Shown: piece by piece, positions 47,864 through 57,694 of the stretch
Position numbering within the stretch: the first letter of the stretch is position 1
Layout: the number at the start of each line of letters is the position of its first letter
DNA from: Sediminibacterium sp.
Lineage (GTDB): Bacteria > Bacteroidota > Bacteroidia > Chitinophagales > Chitinophagaceae
DNA length: 64,000 nucleotides
Reading direction: 5' to 3'
NCBI GenBank assembly: GCA_028687975.1
Contig: JAQTZD010000003.1
Location: forward strand, 1-64,000
Program-made: the position numbers and the translations under genes
The notes under the pieces: generated by a model
Seen by the model: the letters and a program-made list of their open reading frames with translations, nothing else
Told to the model about the DNA's origin: nothing
Database searches by the model: none

Positions 47864-49615
47864 ATGAAAGGGCTTGTCTGGATATGCTTCCTGCTGTTCA
47901 CAGCTTCTGCCGCAAGCAGTCAGTACTACCTCAGGGGGGAGATCAGGGATCCGTCGGGCCGCACACTGAGCTCCGTAAAAATCAACCTGAAATCGAAGGG
48001 CAGTATTCCTTATTCCAGCGGTCACGATGGGAGCTTTGGCATTCTCGTAGCCAATCCCACAGACAGCATCACCCTTTTTTTGCCAGGGTACGAAGATCTT
48101 AGACTTGCCATCGACACCAGAAGATACCAGGTATTAACGCTCAAAATGCGTCCCTCCACCGCGCAGAAATACAACAGAAAACCAGCTTCATTAACCCTGC
48201 AAAACAAACGGGAGAAGGAATTCCAGCGATCTGTGCTGGGCGAACGGTACAGTGCCCTCCGGGAAAATGATTTCATTGCCGCAGCAGCTTTCCCGGAAAC
48301 AGGTTATGCGCTGAATGTAGATAAAGCTGCCTATAGCAACACCCGAAGATTTCTTCAAAACGAAATGTATGTTCCTGCCGATGCAATCCGCATAGAGGAA
48401 ATGCTCAACTACTTCGATTTTAAAGAGGCCGAAGATTCAACCCAGCCCAACCTGTTCCAATGCAAAACAGCCCTGACCAGTTGTCCATGGAACAGCCGGA
48501 ACCAATTGCTGTTCATCAACCTGACCGCACCCAAACTGAACCTGAACAACATACCCGCATCCAACCTGGTATTCCTGATTGATGTTTCGGGATCCATGGA
48601 TCAGCCCAACCGCCTTCCACTGCTGCAATTGGCATTTAAACTACTGGCAGAAAACCTGAGAGAAAGAGATACCATCACCATCGTTACCTACGGCGGCAAC
48701 GTGGCACTGGCATTGGAGCCTACTTCCGGTGCCGAAAAACAACGGATTAAAAACGCCATCGATTCCTTAACGGCCAACGGAGATACGCCAGGCGAAAATG
48801 CCATACGCGTAGCATACAGCATAGCAAAAAAACAATTCATCCCCAACGGGAATAACCGGGTAATACTTGCCACCGACGGAGATTTCAATGTAGGACAGTC
48901 GTCGGAAAAAGAACTCGAAGAACTCATTGCAACCTACCGGCAAACAGGTATTTATTTAACCTGCCTGGGTGTAGGAATGGGCAACTATAAAGACAGCAAA
49001 CTGGAATCCCTCTCTAAAAAAGGAAACGGCAATTTTGCCTACATCGATCAGTTGCGGGAAGCAGAAAAACTGCTGGTGCAGGAATATACAGAAACCCTGT
49101 TTGCAGTAGCCAATGATGCGTCTGTGCAGGTGCACTTCAACAGCGAACTGATACATGCTTACCGACTGATTGGGTTCGACAACAAAAAAGATGCAATTGC
49201 AGACAGCATCTGCCAGCTGGAGGGTGGAGAAGTAGGCAGTGGTCATGGAACCATGGCTGTATTTGAGCTGGAACCCGTTGCATCCGGCAACACTATATCC
49301 GGTCAGGAACTGGCCACCATCCGGTTACAATACAAAAAGCCCGAAGATCCGAACAACTGGCAGCAAAATTTTACCGTTGCTTACACACCGCAGGAACTGG
49401 ATAGTGCAGCAGGCTGCTATCGTTTTGCTGCAACTGTTGTGGCATTTGGTCAGTTGCTGAAACAATCGCCCCATATTGGCAAATATGATTATGATCAGTT
49501 ACTCCAACTCGCAGAACAGACTGTAAATAAAACGGATCAGCTACAACATGAATTGCTGTTGCTGATCCGTAAAGCCATAAAAATATACAGGCCCGAAAAG
49601 GAAAAAAGAAATTAA
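47864..49615 (+). CDS. von Willebrand factor type A (YfbK-like) protein with N-terminal carboxypeptidase-regulatory-like domain
   Basis: [34 protein letters not shown] (MIDAS), ATDGDFNVG. Confidence 0.9.
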   Translation: MKGLVWICFLLFTASAASSQYYLRGEIRDPSGRTLSSVKINLKSKGSIPYSSGHDGSFGILVANPTDSITLFLPGYEDLRLAIDTRRYQVLTLKMRPSTAQKYNRKPASLTLQNKREKEFQRSVLGERYSALRENDFIAAAAFPETGYALNVDKAAYSNTRRFLQNEMYVPADAIRIEEMLNYFDFKEAEDSTQPNLFQCKTALTSCPWNSRNQLLFINLTAPKLNLNNIPASNLVFLIDVSGSMDQPNRLPLLQLAFKLLAENLRERDTITIVTYGGNVALALEPTSGAEKQRIKNAIDSLTANGDTPGENAIRVAYSIAKKQFIPNGNNRVILATDGDFNVGQSSEKELEELIATYRQTGIYLTCLGVGMGNYKDSKLESLSKKGNGNFAYIDQLREAEKLLVQEYTETLFAVANDASVQVHFNSELIHAYRLIGFDNKKDAIADSICQLEGGEVGSGHGTMAVFELEPVASGNTISGQELATIRLQYKKPEDPNNWQQNFTVAYTPQELDSAAGCYRFAATVVAFGQLLKQSPHIGKYDYDQLLQLAEQTVNKTDQLQHELLLLIRKAIKIYRPEKEKRN

Positions 49616-50778
49616 CTGAACGCTTCTTTCACGCGATCAAAAAAGCTCTTATCTCCTTTTGTTGGATGTGGTTTAAAATTGTCGCTCTCTCCCATTTTTT
49701 CCAGGGCAGCTTTTTCCTCCGAACTAACCGACTGAGGTGTCCATACATTCACATGAATCAACTGATCTCCCCTGCTGTACCCCTGCACTTCCGGAAAACC
49801 CTTTCCTTTTAAGCGGAAGATTTTCCCACTTTGGGTACCTGCCGGAATTTTAATCTTGGCCCGGCCATCGATGGTAGGCACTTCTACATGTGTACCAAAA
49901 ACAGCATCCGGAATGGAGATGTATAAATCGTAGGCAACGTTCAGTCCGTCGCGGTGCAATTCGCTGTGTTGCTCTTCTTCGATCTGAATAATCAGGTCGC
50001 CGGGAGCGCCGCCTCTTGCACCTGCATTACCCTTACCACTCATGCTCAGCTGCATTCCTTCCTGAACACCTGCCGGTATGTCGATGCTGATGGTTTCTTC
50101 TCCATATACCCTTCCATCCCCTTTACATGCAGTACATTTGGAGGTGATGGTGGTGCCTTCCCCATTACAGGAAGGACATGCAGAAACAGTTTGCATTTGT
50201 CCGAGAAAAGTGCTGGTTACTTTACGTACCTGGCCGCTTCCTCCGCAGGTTGCACAATTCTGCACACTGTTTTTATCTTTTGCTCCGCTTCCTCCACAGG
50301 TAGTACAGGAAACGTGTTTCTTCACTTTTACATTCTTGGTAACCCCTTTGGCAATTTCCTCGAAGGTCAGCTTCAGTTTGATGCGAAGATTGCTTCCGCG
50401 CTGTCCATGGCTTCTTGTGCCGCCACGGCTTCTTCCTCCACCTCCGCCAAAGAAACTTCCGAATACATCGTCACCAAAAATATCCCCGAACTGGCTGAAG
50501 ATATCATCCATATTCATGTTGGCGCCATGGTGGGCGCCACCTCCGGTACCAGGACCAAAAGCGGCATGACCGTAGCGGTCGTATTTGGCCCGCTTATCCG
50601 CATCGCTGAGGATCTCGTAAGCTTCCGCAGCTTCCTTAAACTTTTCTTCCGCTTCCTTATCACCGGGGTTACGGTCCGGGTGAAACTGCATGGCTGTTTT
50701 GCGATATGCTTTTTTAATTTCATCCGCTGTAGCAGACTTGCTTACACCCAGTACTTCGTAAAAATCTTTTTTAGCCAT
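49612..50778 (-). CDS. dnaJ: molecular chaperone DnaJ
   Basis: J-domain [27 protein letters not shown] and CxxCxGxG zinc repeats. Confidence 0.97.
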   Translation of the reverse strand: MAKKDFYEVLGVSKSATADEIKKAYRKTAMQFHPDRNPGDKEAEEKFKEAAEAYEILSDADKRAKYDRYGHAAFGPGTGGGAHHGANMNMDDIFSQFGDIFGDDVFGSFFGGGGGRSRGGTRSHGQRGSNLRIKLKLTFEEIAKGVTKNVKVKKHVSCTTCGGSGAKDKNSVQNCATCGGSGQVRKVTSTFLGQMQTVSACPSCNGEGTTITSKCTACKGDGRVYGEETISIDIPAGVQEGMQLSMSGKGNAGARGGAPGDLIIQIEEEQHSELHRDGLNVAYDLYISIPDAVFGTHVEVPTIDGRAKIKIPAGTQSGKIFRLKGKGFPEVQGYSRGDQLIHVNVWTPQSVSSEEKAALEKMGESDNFKPHPTKGDKSFFDRVKEAFS

Positions 50779-50796
50779 AATAATGTTGATTGAGGG

Positions 50797-51369
50797 TTAC
50801 TTACCTACCACCACTTTTGCAAAGCGAATGAGTTTATCGTTCAGGTAATATCCCTTGATAACTTCGTCGATTACTTTCCCTTTCAGATCTTCTGAAGGAG
50901 CCTGAATTTCGGAGATGGCTTCATGCTTCTCCACATCAAAATCAGTTTGCACACTACTTTCCAGCGGTTTCAGCCCTTTTTGCTGTAACACCGACCTCAA
51001 TTTATTGAATACCAGCTGAACCCCTTCTTTCTGTGCAGGAATATTGTCTGAGCTGTTCAGCTGTTTTTCGGCCCGGTCACAGTCGTCCAGCACATCCAGC
51101 AAAGACTGAATGACATCTTTCCCGGCAGTTTGGATCAATTCCAGGCGTTCTTTGGCAGTTCTTCTCCTGAAATTGTCGAATTCGGCCATCAAACGCAAGT
51201 ATTTGTCCTTTTGTTCCTGCAATTCGGCTTCCAGTTTTTCCACTACTGACTCATCGGCCACCGGCTCGTTCAAATGAGTGGTTCCGGCTGCATTTTCGTC
51301 AGCATTCACACTCATTCCTTCCATTTTTTCAGCAGATGCTGCGTTATTCGTCATTTCTTGTTCTTCCAT
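50797..51369 (-). CDS. grpE: nucleotide exchange factor GrpE
   Basis: YLRLMAEFDNFRRRTAKER and C-terminal GrpE head; start MEEQEMTNN at 51369. Confidence 0.95.
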   Translation of the reverse strand: MEEQEMTNNAASAEKMEGMSVNADENAAGTTHLNEPVADESVVEKLEAELQEQKDKYLRLMAEFDNFRRRTAKERLELIQTAGKDVIQSLLDVLDDCDRAEKQLNSSDNIPAQKEGVQLVFNKLRSVLQQKGLKPLESSVQTDFDVEKHEAISEIQAPSEDLKGKVIDEVIKGYYLNDKLIRFAKVVVGK

Positions 51370-51450
51370 GGCGTTAAATAATTGATTCTCTATTGGGGCA
51401 AAAATTTTGCCACGCAAAGAAAAGGGAAAAATTGACAGTTGGCGTCTTCT

Positions 51451-51458
51451 TATCTTTG
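51451..51458 (+). promoter_or_regulatory. -7 box TATCTTTG of the rRNA methyltransferase gene, leaderless arrangement
   Basis: TATCTTTG-CCGG-ATG. Confidence 0.55.
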
Positions 51459-51462
51459 CCGG

Positions 51463-52638
51463 ATGATCAAGGTTTACCTCAAAAAGAAGATTGCCCCCAG
51501 AATCGCCAACGGGCATCCCTGGATTTACGGAAATGAAATAGACCGGGTGGCCGGGGAACCCGCAGCAGGAGACCTGGTAGAGGTTCGGTATGCCGACGGT
51601 AAATTTGCCGGAATCGGTTACATCAACCCCAAATCGCAGATACAGATCCGCCTGCTCACCCGCAGGCCCGAAACCGTGGATGAAAATTTCTTCCACAGGA
51701 GAATCCAGGCTGCCTGGAACTACCGGAAAAAGATCGGTTATACCGAAAACTGCCGCCTGGTTTTTGGGGAGGCAGACGAAATGCCCGCCCTGATCATCGA
51801 TAAGTTCAACGACTATTTTGTTCTGCAAACCCTGTCGTTGGGTATGGACAAGTGGAAGCAGGCCATTGTGAACGCCCTGAACGAGATATTTAGCCCAAAG
51901 GGAATCTATGAGCGGAACGATGTACCCGTTAGAACACTGGAAGGACTGGAACAGCAGAAAGGCTTTTTATCGGCGCCTTTCGATACCAATATCATCATCC
52001 GGGAAAATGACTTACAGTTTCATGTGGACCTGGAGAACGGACAAAAAACCGGGTATTTTTTAGACCAGCAAGACAACCGCAGGGCCATACAGCATATTGT
52101 GAAAGATGCGGAAGTACTGGGTGCATTTACGTATACAGGCACTTTCGAAATACATGCAGCCCACTATGGCGCCAAATCGGTGCTGGGCATTGATATCTCG
52201 GAGCAGGCCGTGGCGCAGGCCAATAAAAACGCCTTGCTGAACAGACTGGAAAACATTGTGCACTTCGAAGCCATGAATGCATTTGATGTATTGAAAGACT
52301 GGGGAAGAGAAGGCCGGCAGTACGATGTGGTGATGCTGGACCCGCCTGCATTTACCAAAAGCCGGGAGAGTATTGGAAAAGCAGTAACCGGTTACAAGGA
52401 AATCAATCTGCGGGGAATGAAGCTGCTGCGAAACGGAGGGTTCCTGGTTAGTTCCAGTTGTACCAATTTGGTATCGCCCGATTTATTCCTGGAAACCATT
52501 TATATGGCGGCAAAAGATGCCCGCAAAAAAATCAGGCAGGTCACGTTCAATGCGCAGGCAGCAGATCATCCGGTGATCTGGGGAATGGACAATACCAATT
52601 ACCTGAAATTCCTGATAGTAGAAGTTACCGATAAATAA
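51463..52638 (+). CDS. class I SAM-dependent rRNA methyltransferase (RlmI-like)
   Basis: PUA-like N-terminus (KKIAPRIANGHPWIYGNEID) and VLGAFTYTGTFEIHAA / MLDPPAFTKSR. Confidence 0.93.
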   Translation: MIKVYLKKKIAPRIANGHPWIYGNEIDRVAGEPAAGDLVEVRYADGKFAGIGYINPKSQIQIRLLTRRPETVDENFFHRRIQAAWNYRKKIGYTENCRLVFGEADEMPALIIDKFNDYFVLQTLSLGMDKWKQAIVNALNEIFSPKGIYERNDVPVRTLEGLEQQKGFLSAPFDTNIIIRENDLQFHVDLENGQKTGYFLDQQDNRRAIQHIVKDAEVLGAFTYTGTFEIHAAHYGAKSVLGIDISEQAVAQANKNALLNRLENIVHFEAMNAFDVLKDWGREGRQYDVVMLDPPAFTKSRESIGKAVTGYKEINLRGMKLLRNGGFLVSSSCTNLVSPDLFLETIYMAAKDARKKIRQVTFNAQAADHPVIWGMDNTNYLKFLIVEVTDK

Positions 52639-52652
52639 ACAGCGCAGTTCTA

Positions 52653-53015
52653 TCAGCGGACTACCTGAAATTTACCGGATTCAATAATTCTACCGGTGCG
52701 GTCGCGCAGTTGAAAAATATACAATCCGCGATAATAGGCATCGTTGAAGTAAATGGTGGTGCGTTGTGCATTCACAGCAGTAACGGCCATTTTACGTCCA
52801 ATGAAGCTATAGATTTCCAAAGTATAGGATTTATCTACGGATGCATCAAATTCAAAGTGGATGAACTGGGTGGCCGGGTTGGGATAAAAGCGCTGAACTT
52901 TGTTGTTAGAATGTTCAGAAAACAGCATACTGTCCAAAGGGGGTGTTGTTGCGGCAGAAAAGCTGCCGGCGTACAACAAAGAGGTCGATAACAGGATTGT
53001 GTAGATTTTGGACAT
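52653..53015 (-). CDS. short secreted protein consisting essentially of a T9SS type A sorting domain
   Basis: Signal peptide, short linker, then [15 protein letters not shown]...[11 protein letters not shown]...[24 protein letters not shown]. Confidence 0.8.
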   Translation of the reverse strand: MSKIYTILLSTSLLYAGSFSAATTPPLDSMLFSEHSNNKVQRFYPNPATQFIHFEFDASVDKSYTLEIYSFIGRKMAVTAVNAQRTTIYFNDAYYRGLYIFQLRDRTGRIIESGKFQVVR

Positions 53016-53060
53016 GCACTCAATTCTACCATGAAAGTAGAAAAATAGGGCCTATCCGCC

Positions 53061-53107
53061 AAAAAATACAGGCGCCAGCCCTTGATAATCCGGGACCGGC
53101 GCCTGTT
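53061..53107 (-). terminator. intrinsic terminator of the peroxiredoxin gene
   Basis: CAGGCGCC...GGCGCCTG stem followed on the minus strand by TATTTTTT. Confidence 0.75.
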
Positions 53108-53125
53108 TGAATAGTATAAAAACGA

Positions 53126-53599
53126 TTAGCCCAGTTGAGCCAGGGTAGCCTGGATGGCGGCAAAATCTGGAAGATCACCCGGAGTAGGACAGATTTCAGC
53201 ATACTGAATCACCCCTTCCTTATCCACTACAAATGCAGCTCTTTTGCTTACACCCTGCATTTCAAAAGCAGGAAAAGTGTCGTATAATACACCATAAGCA
53301 GCAGCAGCTTCCTTGTTAAAATCGCTCAGCAAAGCAAAGTTCAGGTTCTGCTCTGTTCTGAATTTATCCAATACAAAAAGAGAGTCTACAGAAACACCAA
53401 ATACGGTTGCATTTGAATTGTTGTAAACGGCAATATTGTCGCGCACATTACACAGCTCTGCAGTACAAACGCCGGTGAATGCCAGCGGGAAAAACAGGAT
53501 GACTACGTTCTTACCTTTCTGCTCGGAAAGGGTTACTTTTTGTTTTTCTGTATTGAACAAAGAAAAATCAGGTGCTTGTTGTCCTTTTTGAATGCTCAT
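53126..53599 (-). CDS. peroxiredoxin (redoxin domain)
   Basis: FPLAFTGVCTAELCNVRD peroxidatic motif. Confidence 0.93.
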   Translation of the reverse strand: MSIQKGQQAPDFSLFNTEKQKVTLSEQKGKNVVILFFPLAFTGVCTAELCNVRDNIAVYNNSNATVFGVSVDSLFVLDKFRTEQNLNFALLSDFNKEAAAAYGVLYDTFPAFEMQGVSKRAAFVVDKEGVIQYAEICPTPGDLPDFAAIQATLAQLG

Positions 53600-53668
53600 T
53601 GTTTCGTTTATTTTAAAAGATTTGAATACGGGGTAAAATTAAAACAGAATCCCCCATAAAAAGTTTTG

Positions 53669-54322
53669 TTAGATTACCATTTCCGGAACAAATTCAGGAA
53701 CAACCAGTTTCCCGGCTGTTTTGGCCACGATTTCTTCCACCGAAACGCCGGGTGCTCTTTCCCTCAGCAAAAAGCCCTGAGGGGTAATGTCCAGTACCGC
53801 CAACTCGGTAACCACTTTCTTCACACAACCAATTCCCGTTAAAGGCAGGGTGCAGGAAGGCAGCAATTTGCTCTCCCCTTTGGGGTTGGTATGCATCATG
53901 GCTACAATAATATTTCTTGCGCTGGCCACCAGATCCATCGCGCCACCCATCCCTTTCACCATTTTACCGGGGATTTTCCAGTTGGCAATATCACCGGTTT
54001 CACTTACTTCCATAGCGCCCAGCACAGTCAGGTCAATTTTACCTGCGCGAATCATACCAAAGCTTTCTGCGCTGTCGAAAAAAGCGCCGCCCGGAATTAC
54101 CGTAACCGTTTCCTTGCCGGCATTGATCAGGTCCGGATCAATGGCCACTTCTTCGGGATAAGGTCCCATACCCAGTATACCGTTTTCACTCTGGAAAACA
54201 ACCGTCATTCCCTGGGGAATATAATTGGATACCAGCGTGGGGATTCCGATACCGAGGTTCACATACATTCCATCCTTCAGTTCCTGCGCAATGCGTTGGG
54301 CAATTCCGTATTTATCGAGCAT
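53669..54322 (-). CDS. 3-oxoacid CoA-transferase subunit B
   Basis: [17 protein letters not shown] and [12 protein letters not shown]. Confidence 0.94.
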   Translation of the reverse strand: MLDKYGIAQRIAQELKDGMYVNLGIGIPTLVSNYIPQGMTVVFQSENGILGMGPYPEEVAIDPDLINAGKETVTVIPGGAFFDSAESFGMIRAGKIDLTVLGAMEVSETGDIANWKIPGKMVKGMGGAMDLVASARNIIVAMMHTNPKGESKLLPSCTLPLTGIGCVKKVVTELAVLDITPQGFLLRERAPGVSVEEIVAKTAGKLVVPEFVPEMVI

Positions 54323-54325
54323 GGT

Positions 54326-55018
54326 TTACAGTTTAACGGTTTTACGTTCAATTCTTTTTTCATAAGGTCCGCCCTGAAAAATCCGGTGAACATATACTCC
54401 GGGAACATGTACTTCGTCCGGATCAATTTGTCCGGGTTCCAGCAGTTGCTCTACTTCGGCAATAGTAATATTGCCGGCTCTTGCCATGGAAGTAGAAAAA
54501 TTACGGGTGGTTTTCCGGAATACCAGGTTTCCGGCTGTATCGCCTTTCCATGCTTTTACAATGGCAAAATCGGCATGGAGGGCTTTCTCCATCAAATACA
54601 TTTTACCATTGAATTCGCGCACTTCCTTGCCGGCAGCAATTTCAGTACCGAATCCGGCCGGGGTAAAATACGCGGGAATACCCATACCGGCCATCTGTAT
54701 GCTGGTAGCCAGGGTTCCCTGCGGAACCAGGTCTACTTCCAGTTCTCCGCTCAACAGCTGCCGCTCAAACTCGGCGTTCTCTCCCACATAACTACTGATC
54801 ATTTTTTTGATTTGTCGGGTCTTTAATAAAAGACCCAGTCCAAAATCGTCCACACCAGCATTGTTGGAAATACAGGTCAGGCCACTGATGCCGCTTTGGA
54901 CCAGGGCATTAATGGAACTTTCCGGAATTCCGTTCAGGCCAAAACCACCCAGCATAATGGTGGCGCCATTGGGAATATCTGCAATGGCAGCTGCTGCCGA
55001 TTCAAAAACTTTATTCAT
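54326..55018 (-). CDS. 3-oxoacid CoA-transferase subunit A
   Basis: IMLGGFGLNGIPESSINAL, FYTPAGFGT-like segment, LVFRKTTRNFSTSMA. Confidence 0.94.
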   Translation of the reverse strand: MNKVFESAAAAIADIPNGATIMLGGFGLNGIPESSINALVQSGISGLTCISNNAGVDDFGLGLLLKTRQIKKMISSYVGENAEFERQLLSGELEVDLVPQGTLATSIQMAGMGIPAYFTPAGFGTEIAAGKEVREFNGKMYLMEKALHADFAIVKAWKGDTAGNLVFRKTTRNFSTSMARAGNITIAEVEQLLEPGQIDPDEVHVPGVYVHRIFQGGPYEKRIERKTVKL

Positions 55019-55024
55019 ACACTA

Positions 55025-55402
55025 CTATTGAGGTCGTGGCGTTTCAGGGCTTTTATTCAGGAGGTCCCGCTCTCTTCTCGACACAGCATCTACAGAATCA
55101 ATCAACACTTTAAATGCTGCCGGATGAGATGCATAATACTTATAGCTCTGATAAAATTTTTCTTTGGTGATCTGATGCGACCGGAACAACTGGTCGTATA
55201 GCCGAAGGTTTTCATTGTGGTACCTGTTGGCAGTATCATTGGCAGAAAGCCTGCTATAATACTCGTCTGCCTTCATGATATCCCAGATAATCAGCTTCAT
55301 TTCACCAATGGGAATTACGTCTTTGCCCACTTTCATTTCACTGCCGTCACCACAGGCAGCAACCAGCGCCGTAAGGCATAATATAACTAGGTATTTACTC
55401 AC
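55025..55402 (-). CDS. DUF4296-domain lipoprotein
   Basis: Lipobox LVAACG; DIMKADEYYSRLS...YDQLFRSHQITKEKFYQSYKYY. Confidence 0.8.
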   Translation of the reverse strand: MSKYLVILCLTALVAACGDGSEMKVGKDVIPIGEMKLIIWDIMKADEYYSRLSANDTANRYHNENLRLYDQLFRSHQITKEKFYQSYKYYASHPAAFKVLIDSVDAVSRRERDLLNKSPETPRPQ

Positions 55403-56322
55403 TGCAATTCCTGTTTGTAACGATTAGCATTTACCACATCCAGTCCGCTCAGGAGCGCAACTGCTTTATCTTTTTCCATGGGGCTTCCCTTTTTAAAGAT
55501 ACCAATCAGCTCCTGCACTTTGCCCTGCATGAAAAACTGAAGGATCATGGTATTGGGATTTTCTTTATTGAACGATTGCAACTTTTCCAGCGATTGCAAC
55601 AAATTAACCCTGGCCTCAGTTTCGTTTTCAACCAGTTTATCCAGGCCGGAACGGTAATAAGTATAAATCACATCGTGTATAGGATTGTACCTGCTGTTGA
55701 TGAGGTTTTCGTTGAGCCAGTAGCGGTTCCTGAGGCCATCGAACACTTTCCATCCGCTGATATTTCTTCCTTCGGGTGCATTGTTCACAATATGCTGGGC
55801 TTTCCGGAAAAAAGGGTCACCGCTTTTGGGAGAAAAGGAATCGTAATCCAGTCCGATCAGCATATAGGCGTAATAAGCAAAAACAGCGGTTAAATTAGCA
55901 GCTCCGGCATCTGTACCCTGCACCCTGTTTTCATTGAATTCAACCGGTTGAAATTCGATATAACGGAAGGAAACATCCGGATCAATAAAGTTCACCAGGG
56001 CCGCCTGGTAAGATGCATTGTAAACAGGACGGGCAGCCTGAATGGTAAGGGAAGCCTTGTATAAATTGGGTTCAACAATACTCTCTATGTTCAGGATAAA
56101 ACTGCATTCAATTTTTTCCTGTTGACCAAACGCATCGGGAGTCCATTTGCGGTTGTTCATCAGGTTGTTCAGCTGAGACTGAAGTGTGGTGAAAATTTTT
56201 TTATCTACTGTGGAGTTAACCCGCGTGGCCAGTACGGTTACCTTGGCTTTTAATTCCTGTGCATGAACGGAAAGGCCCATGGCGGAGAACAGAAGAAAAA
56301 ATATAAACTGTTTGTTGCGCAT
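55399..56322 (-). CDS. DUF4835 family protein (PorD-like)
   Basis: QELKAKVTVLATRV...FTTLQSQLNNLMNNRKWT; LIGLDYDSFSPKSGDPFF. Confidence 0.88.
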   Translation of the reverse strand: MRNKQFIFFLLFSAMGLSVHAQELKAKVTVLATRVNSTVDKKIFTTLQSQLNNLMNNRKWTPDAFGQQEKIECSFILNIESIVEPNLYKASLTIQAARPVYNASYQAALVNFIDPDVSFRYIEFQPVEFNENRVQGTDAGAANLTAVFAYYAYMLIGLDYDSFSPKSGDPFFRKAQHIVNNAPEGRNISGWKVFDGLRNRYWLNENLINSRYNPIHDVIYTYYRSGLDKLVENETEARVNLLQSLEKLQSFNKENPNTMILQFFMQGKVQELIGIFKKGSPMEKDKAVALLSGLDVVNANRYKQELQ

Positions 56323-56361
56323 CGTTAATTGGCCTTAAATCCGTTGGTAGTTCAAAGTAAC

Positions 56362-56390
56362 AAAAAACGACAGTAAAATACTGTCGTTTT
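56362..56390 (-). terminator. intrinsic terminator downstream of rpoZ
   Basis: ACGACAGT-ATTTT-ACTGTCGT followed on the minus strand by TTTTTT. Confidence 0.8.
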
Positions 56391-56413
56391 CAATGATTTC
56401 AGAAAGATTTAGC

Positions 56414-56758
56414 TTATCTGAACAGGTCGTTATCGTTGTTTCTTCTGTGGTATACCTTACCTTCCATGAACTCCTGGGTAGCCAGGATAGCAGGGTTAGG
56501 CATTTTTTCGTATGCTCTGGAAATTTCGATCTGCTCTTTGTTCTCGTGAATTTCTTCCAGACTGTCTGTATGGCTTGCAAATTCTTCCAGCTTATTGTGC
56601 AATTCTTCGCGGATAGAGATATTAATTTGATTGGCCCTTCTTGCGATAATCGCAATAGACTCATACAAATTCCCTGTTTTTCCTTTTATAGAAATCAGGC
56701 TTTTGGTTTCTACCACACTGGCTGTGTTGGCGCTCATTTGCCTTCTTAATTTGCTCAT
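56414..56758 (-). CDS. rpoZ: DNA-directed RNA polymerase subunit omega
   Basis: GNLYESIAIIARRANQIN motif; 114 aa. Confidence 0.88.
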   Translation of the reverse strand: MSKLRRQMSANTASVVETKSLISIKGKTGNLYESIAIIARRANQINISIREELHNKLEEFASHTDSLEEIHENKEQIEISRAYEKMPNPAILATQEFMEGKVYHRRNNDNDLFR

Positions 56759-57555
56759 TTTTTGCCGGTTTTAAGTATGTTAAGGGTTTGTGTTTTGTAT
56801 TTGTTTACCTCTTCGAGGTATTTACTGTCGTTGAAACGATCACTGAACTCACCGCATTCGGCCAGCACTTTTTCGTAGCGTTCTCTCTGTTTCTCTTCGT
56901 AGCTCATTTCGGCGTATTTGAAATACGATTTAATCATGAGCAGTTTGTATTCGTCCGATTTTTTTGAATCGGGGAAATTATCAGATACATTACTGAAAGC
57001 GATGGCAGCTGCTTTATAAAATCCAAGATTGTAATACAGCTGGGCACTTTTTAAATCTTTGAGCTCCAGTTTCTCTCTGCACAGGTCAATCAGTTCTGAA
57101 GCATCTTTTACCCTGGGAGAATTGGGGTGCGTGCTGATGAAAGCCTGCATCAATCCCATGGTTTTGTTGGTATTGGTCTGATCCAGTTCCACTTTGGGCG
57201 ACTGCTTAAAGAAACAGTAAGCGCGCATGTATTCGCACTCCTCACTTTTGGTGCTCGCCGGGAAATTCTCCACAAAGGTTTTGAACATGTTCTCCGCATT
57301 CAGGTAATCCCTGTTGTAGTAATAAGAATAGGCATACTTGAAATACATATCCTCATAACGGGTGGTACCTTTCAGGTACGGGAAAACGTCTTCAAAGAGC
57401 TTTTGAGATTCCTGGTATTTTTTATTGGCGTAGTACTGTTCGGCCATTTTGTATTTGTACTCATAATCCCTGCTCTTCATGATCTTCGACAGCTTACTTG
57501 AACAGGAAGACAGCATCAGGGAAAACAGCAAAGAAAATATTAGAATCCTACCCAT
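56755..57555 (-). CDS. bamD: outer membrane protein assembly factor BamD
   Basis: Lipobox MLSSCSS; TPR arrangement YYANKKYQESQKLFEDVFPYLKGT. Confidence 0.9.
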   Translation of the reverse strand: MGRILIFSLLFSLMLSSCSSKLSKIMKSRDYEYKYKMAEQYYANKKYQESQKLFEDVFPYLKGTTRYEDMYFKYAYSYYYNRDYLNAENMFKTFVENFPASTKSEECEYMRAYCFFKQSPKVELDQTNTNKTMGLMQAFISTHPNSPRVKDASELIDLCREKLELKDLKSAQLYYNLGFYKAAAIAFSNVSDNFPDSKKSDEYKLLMIKSYFKYAEMSYEEKQRERYEKVLAECGEFSDRFNDSKYLEEVNKYKTQTLNILKTGKK

Positions 57556-57636
57556 AAAGTTGGCGAAATTACGTATAAAAAGGCAATTTATAAAGGAGAT
57601 TCCTCAAAAATACTCCCTCCCTAGTTAATTAATAGC

Positions 57637-57674
57637 TAAAAAGGCCGTCCCGCGGTGAGCAGGACAGCCTTTAT
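57637..57674 (-). terminator. intrinsic terminator of rpsA
   Basis: AAAGGCTGTCC...GGACGGCCTTTTT on the minus strand. Confidence 0.75.
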
Positions 57675-57694
57675 ATTACAACTTCAGGTGACAA

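Noticed and set aside
50797-51828. 343-aa version of GrpE from the ORF track
   Set aside because: The N-terminal 150 aa are antisense to the RlmI-like gene; GrpE starts at MEEQEMTNN (51369)
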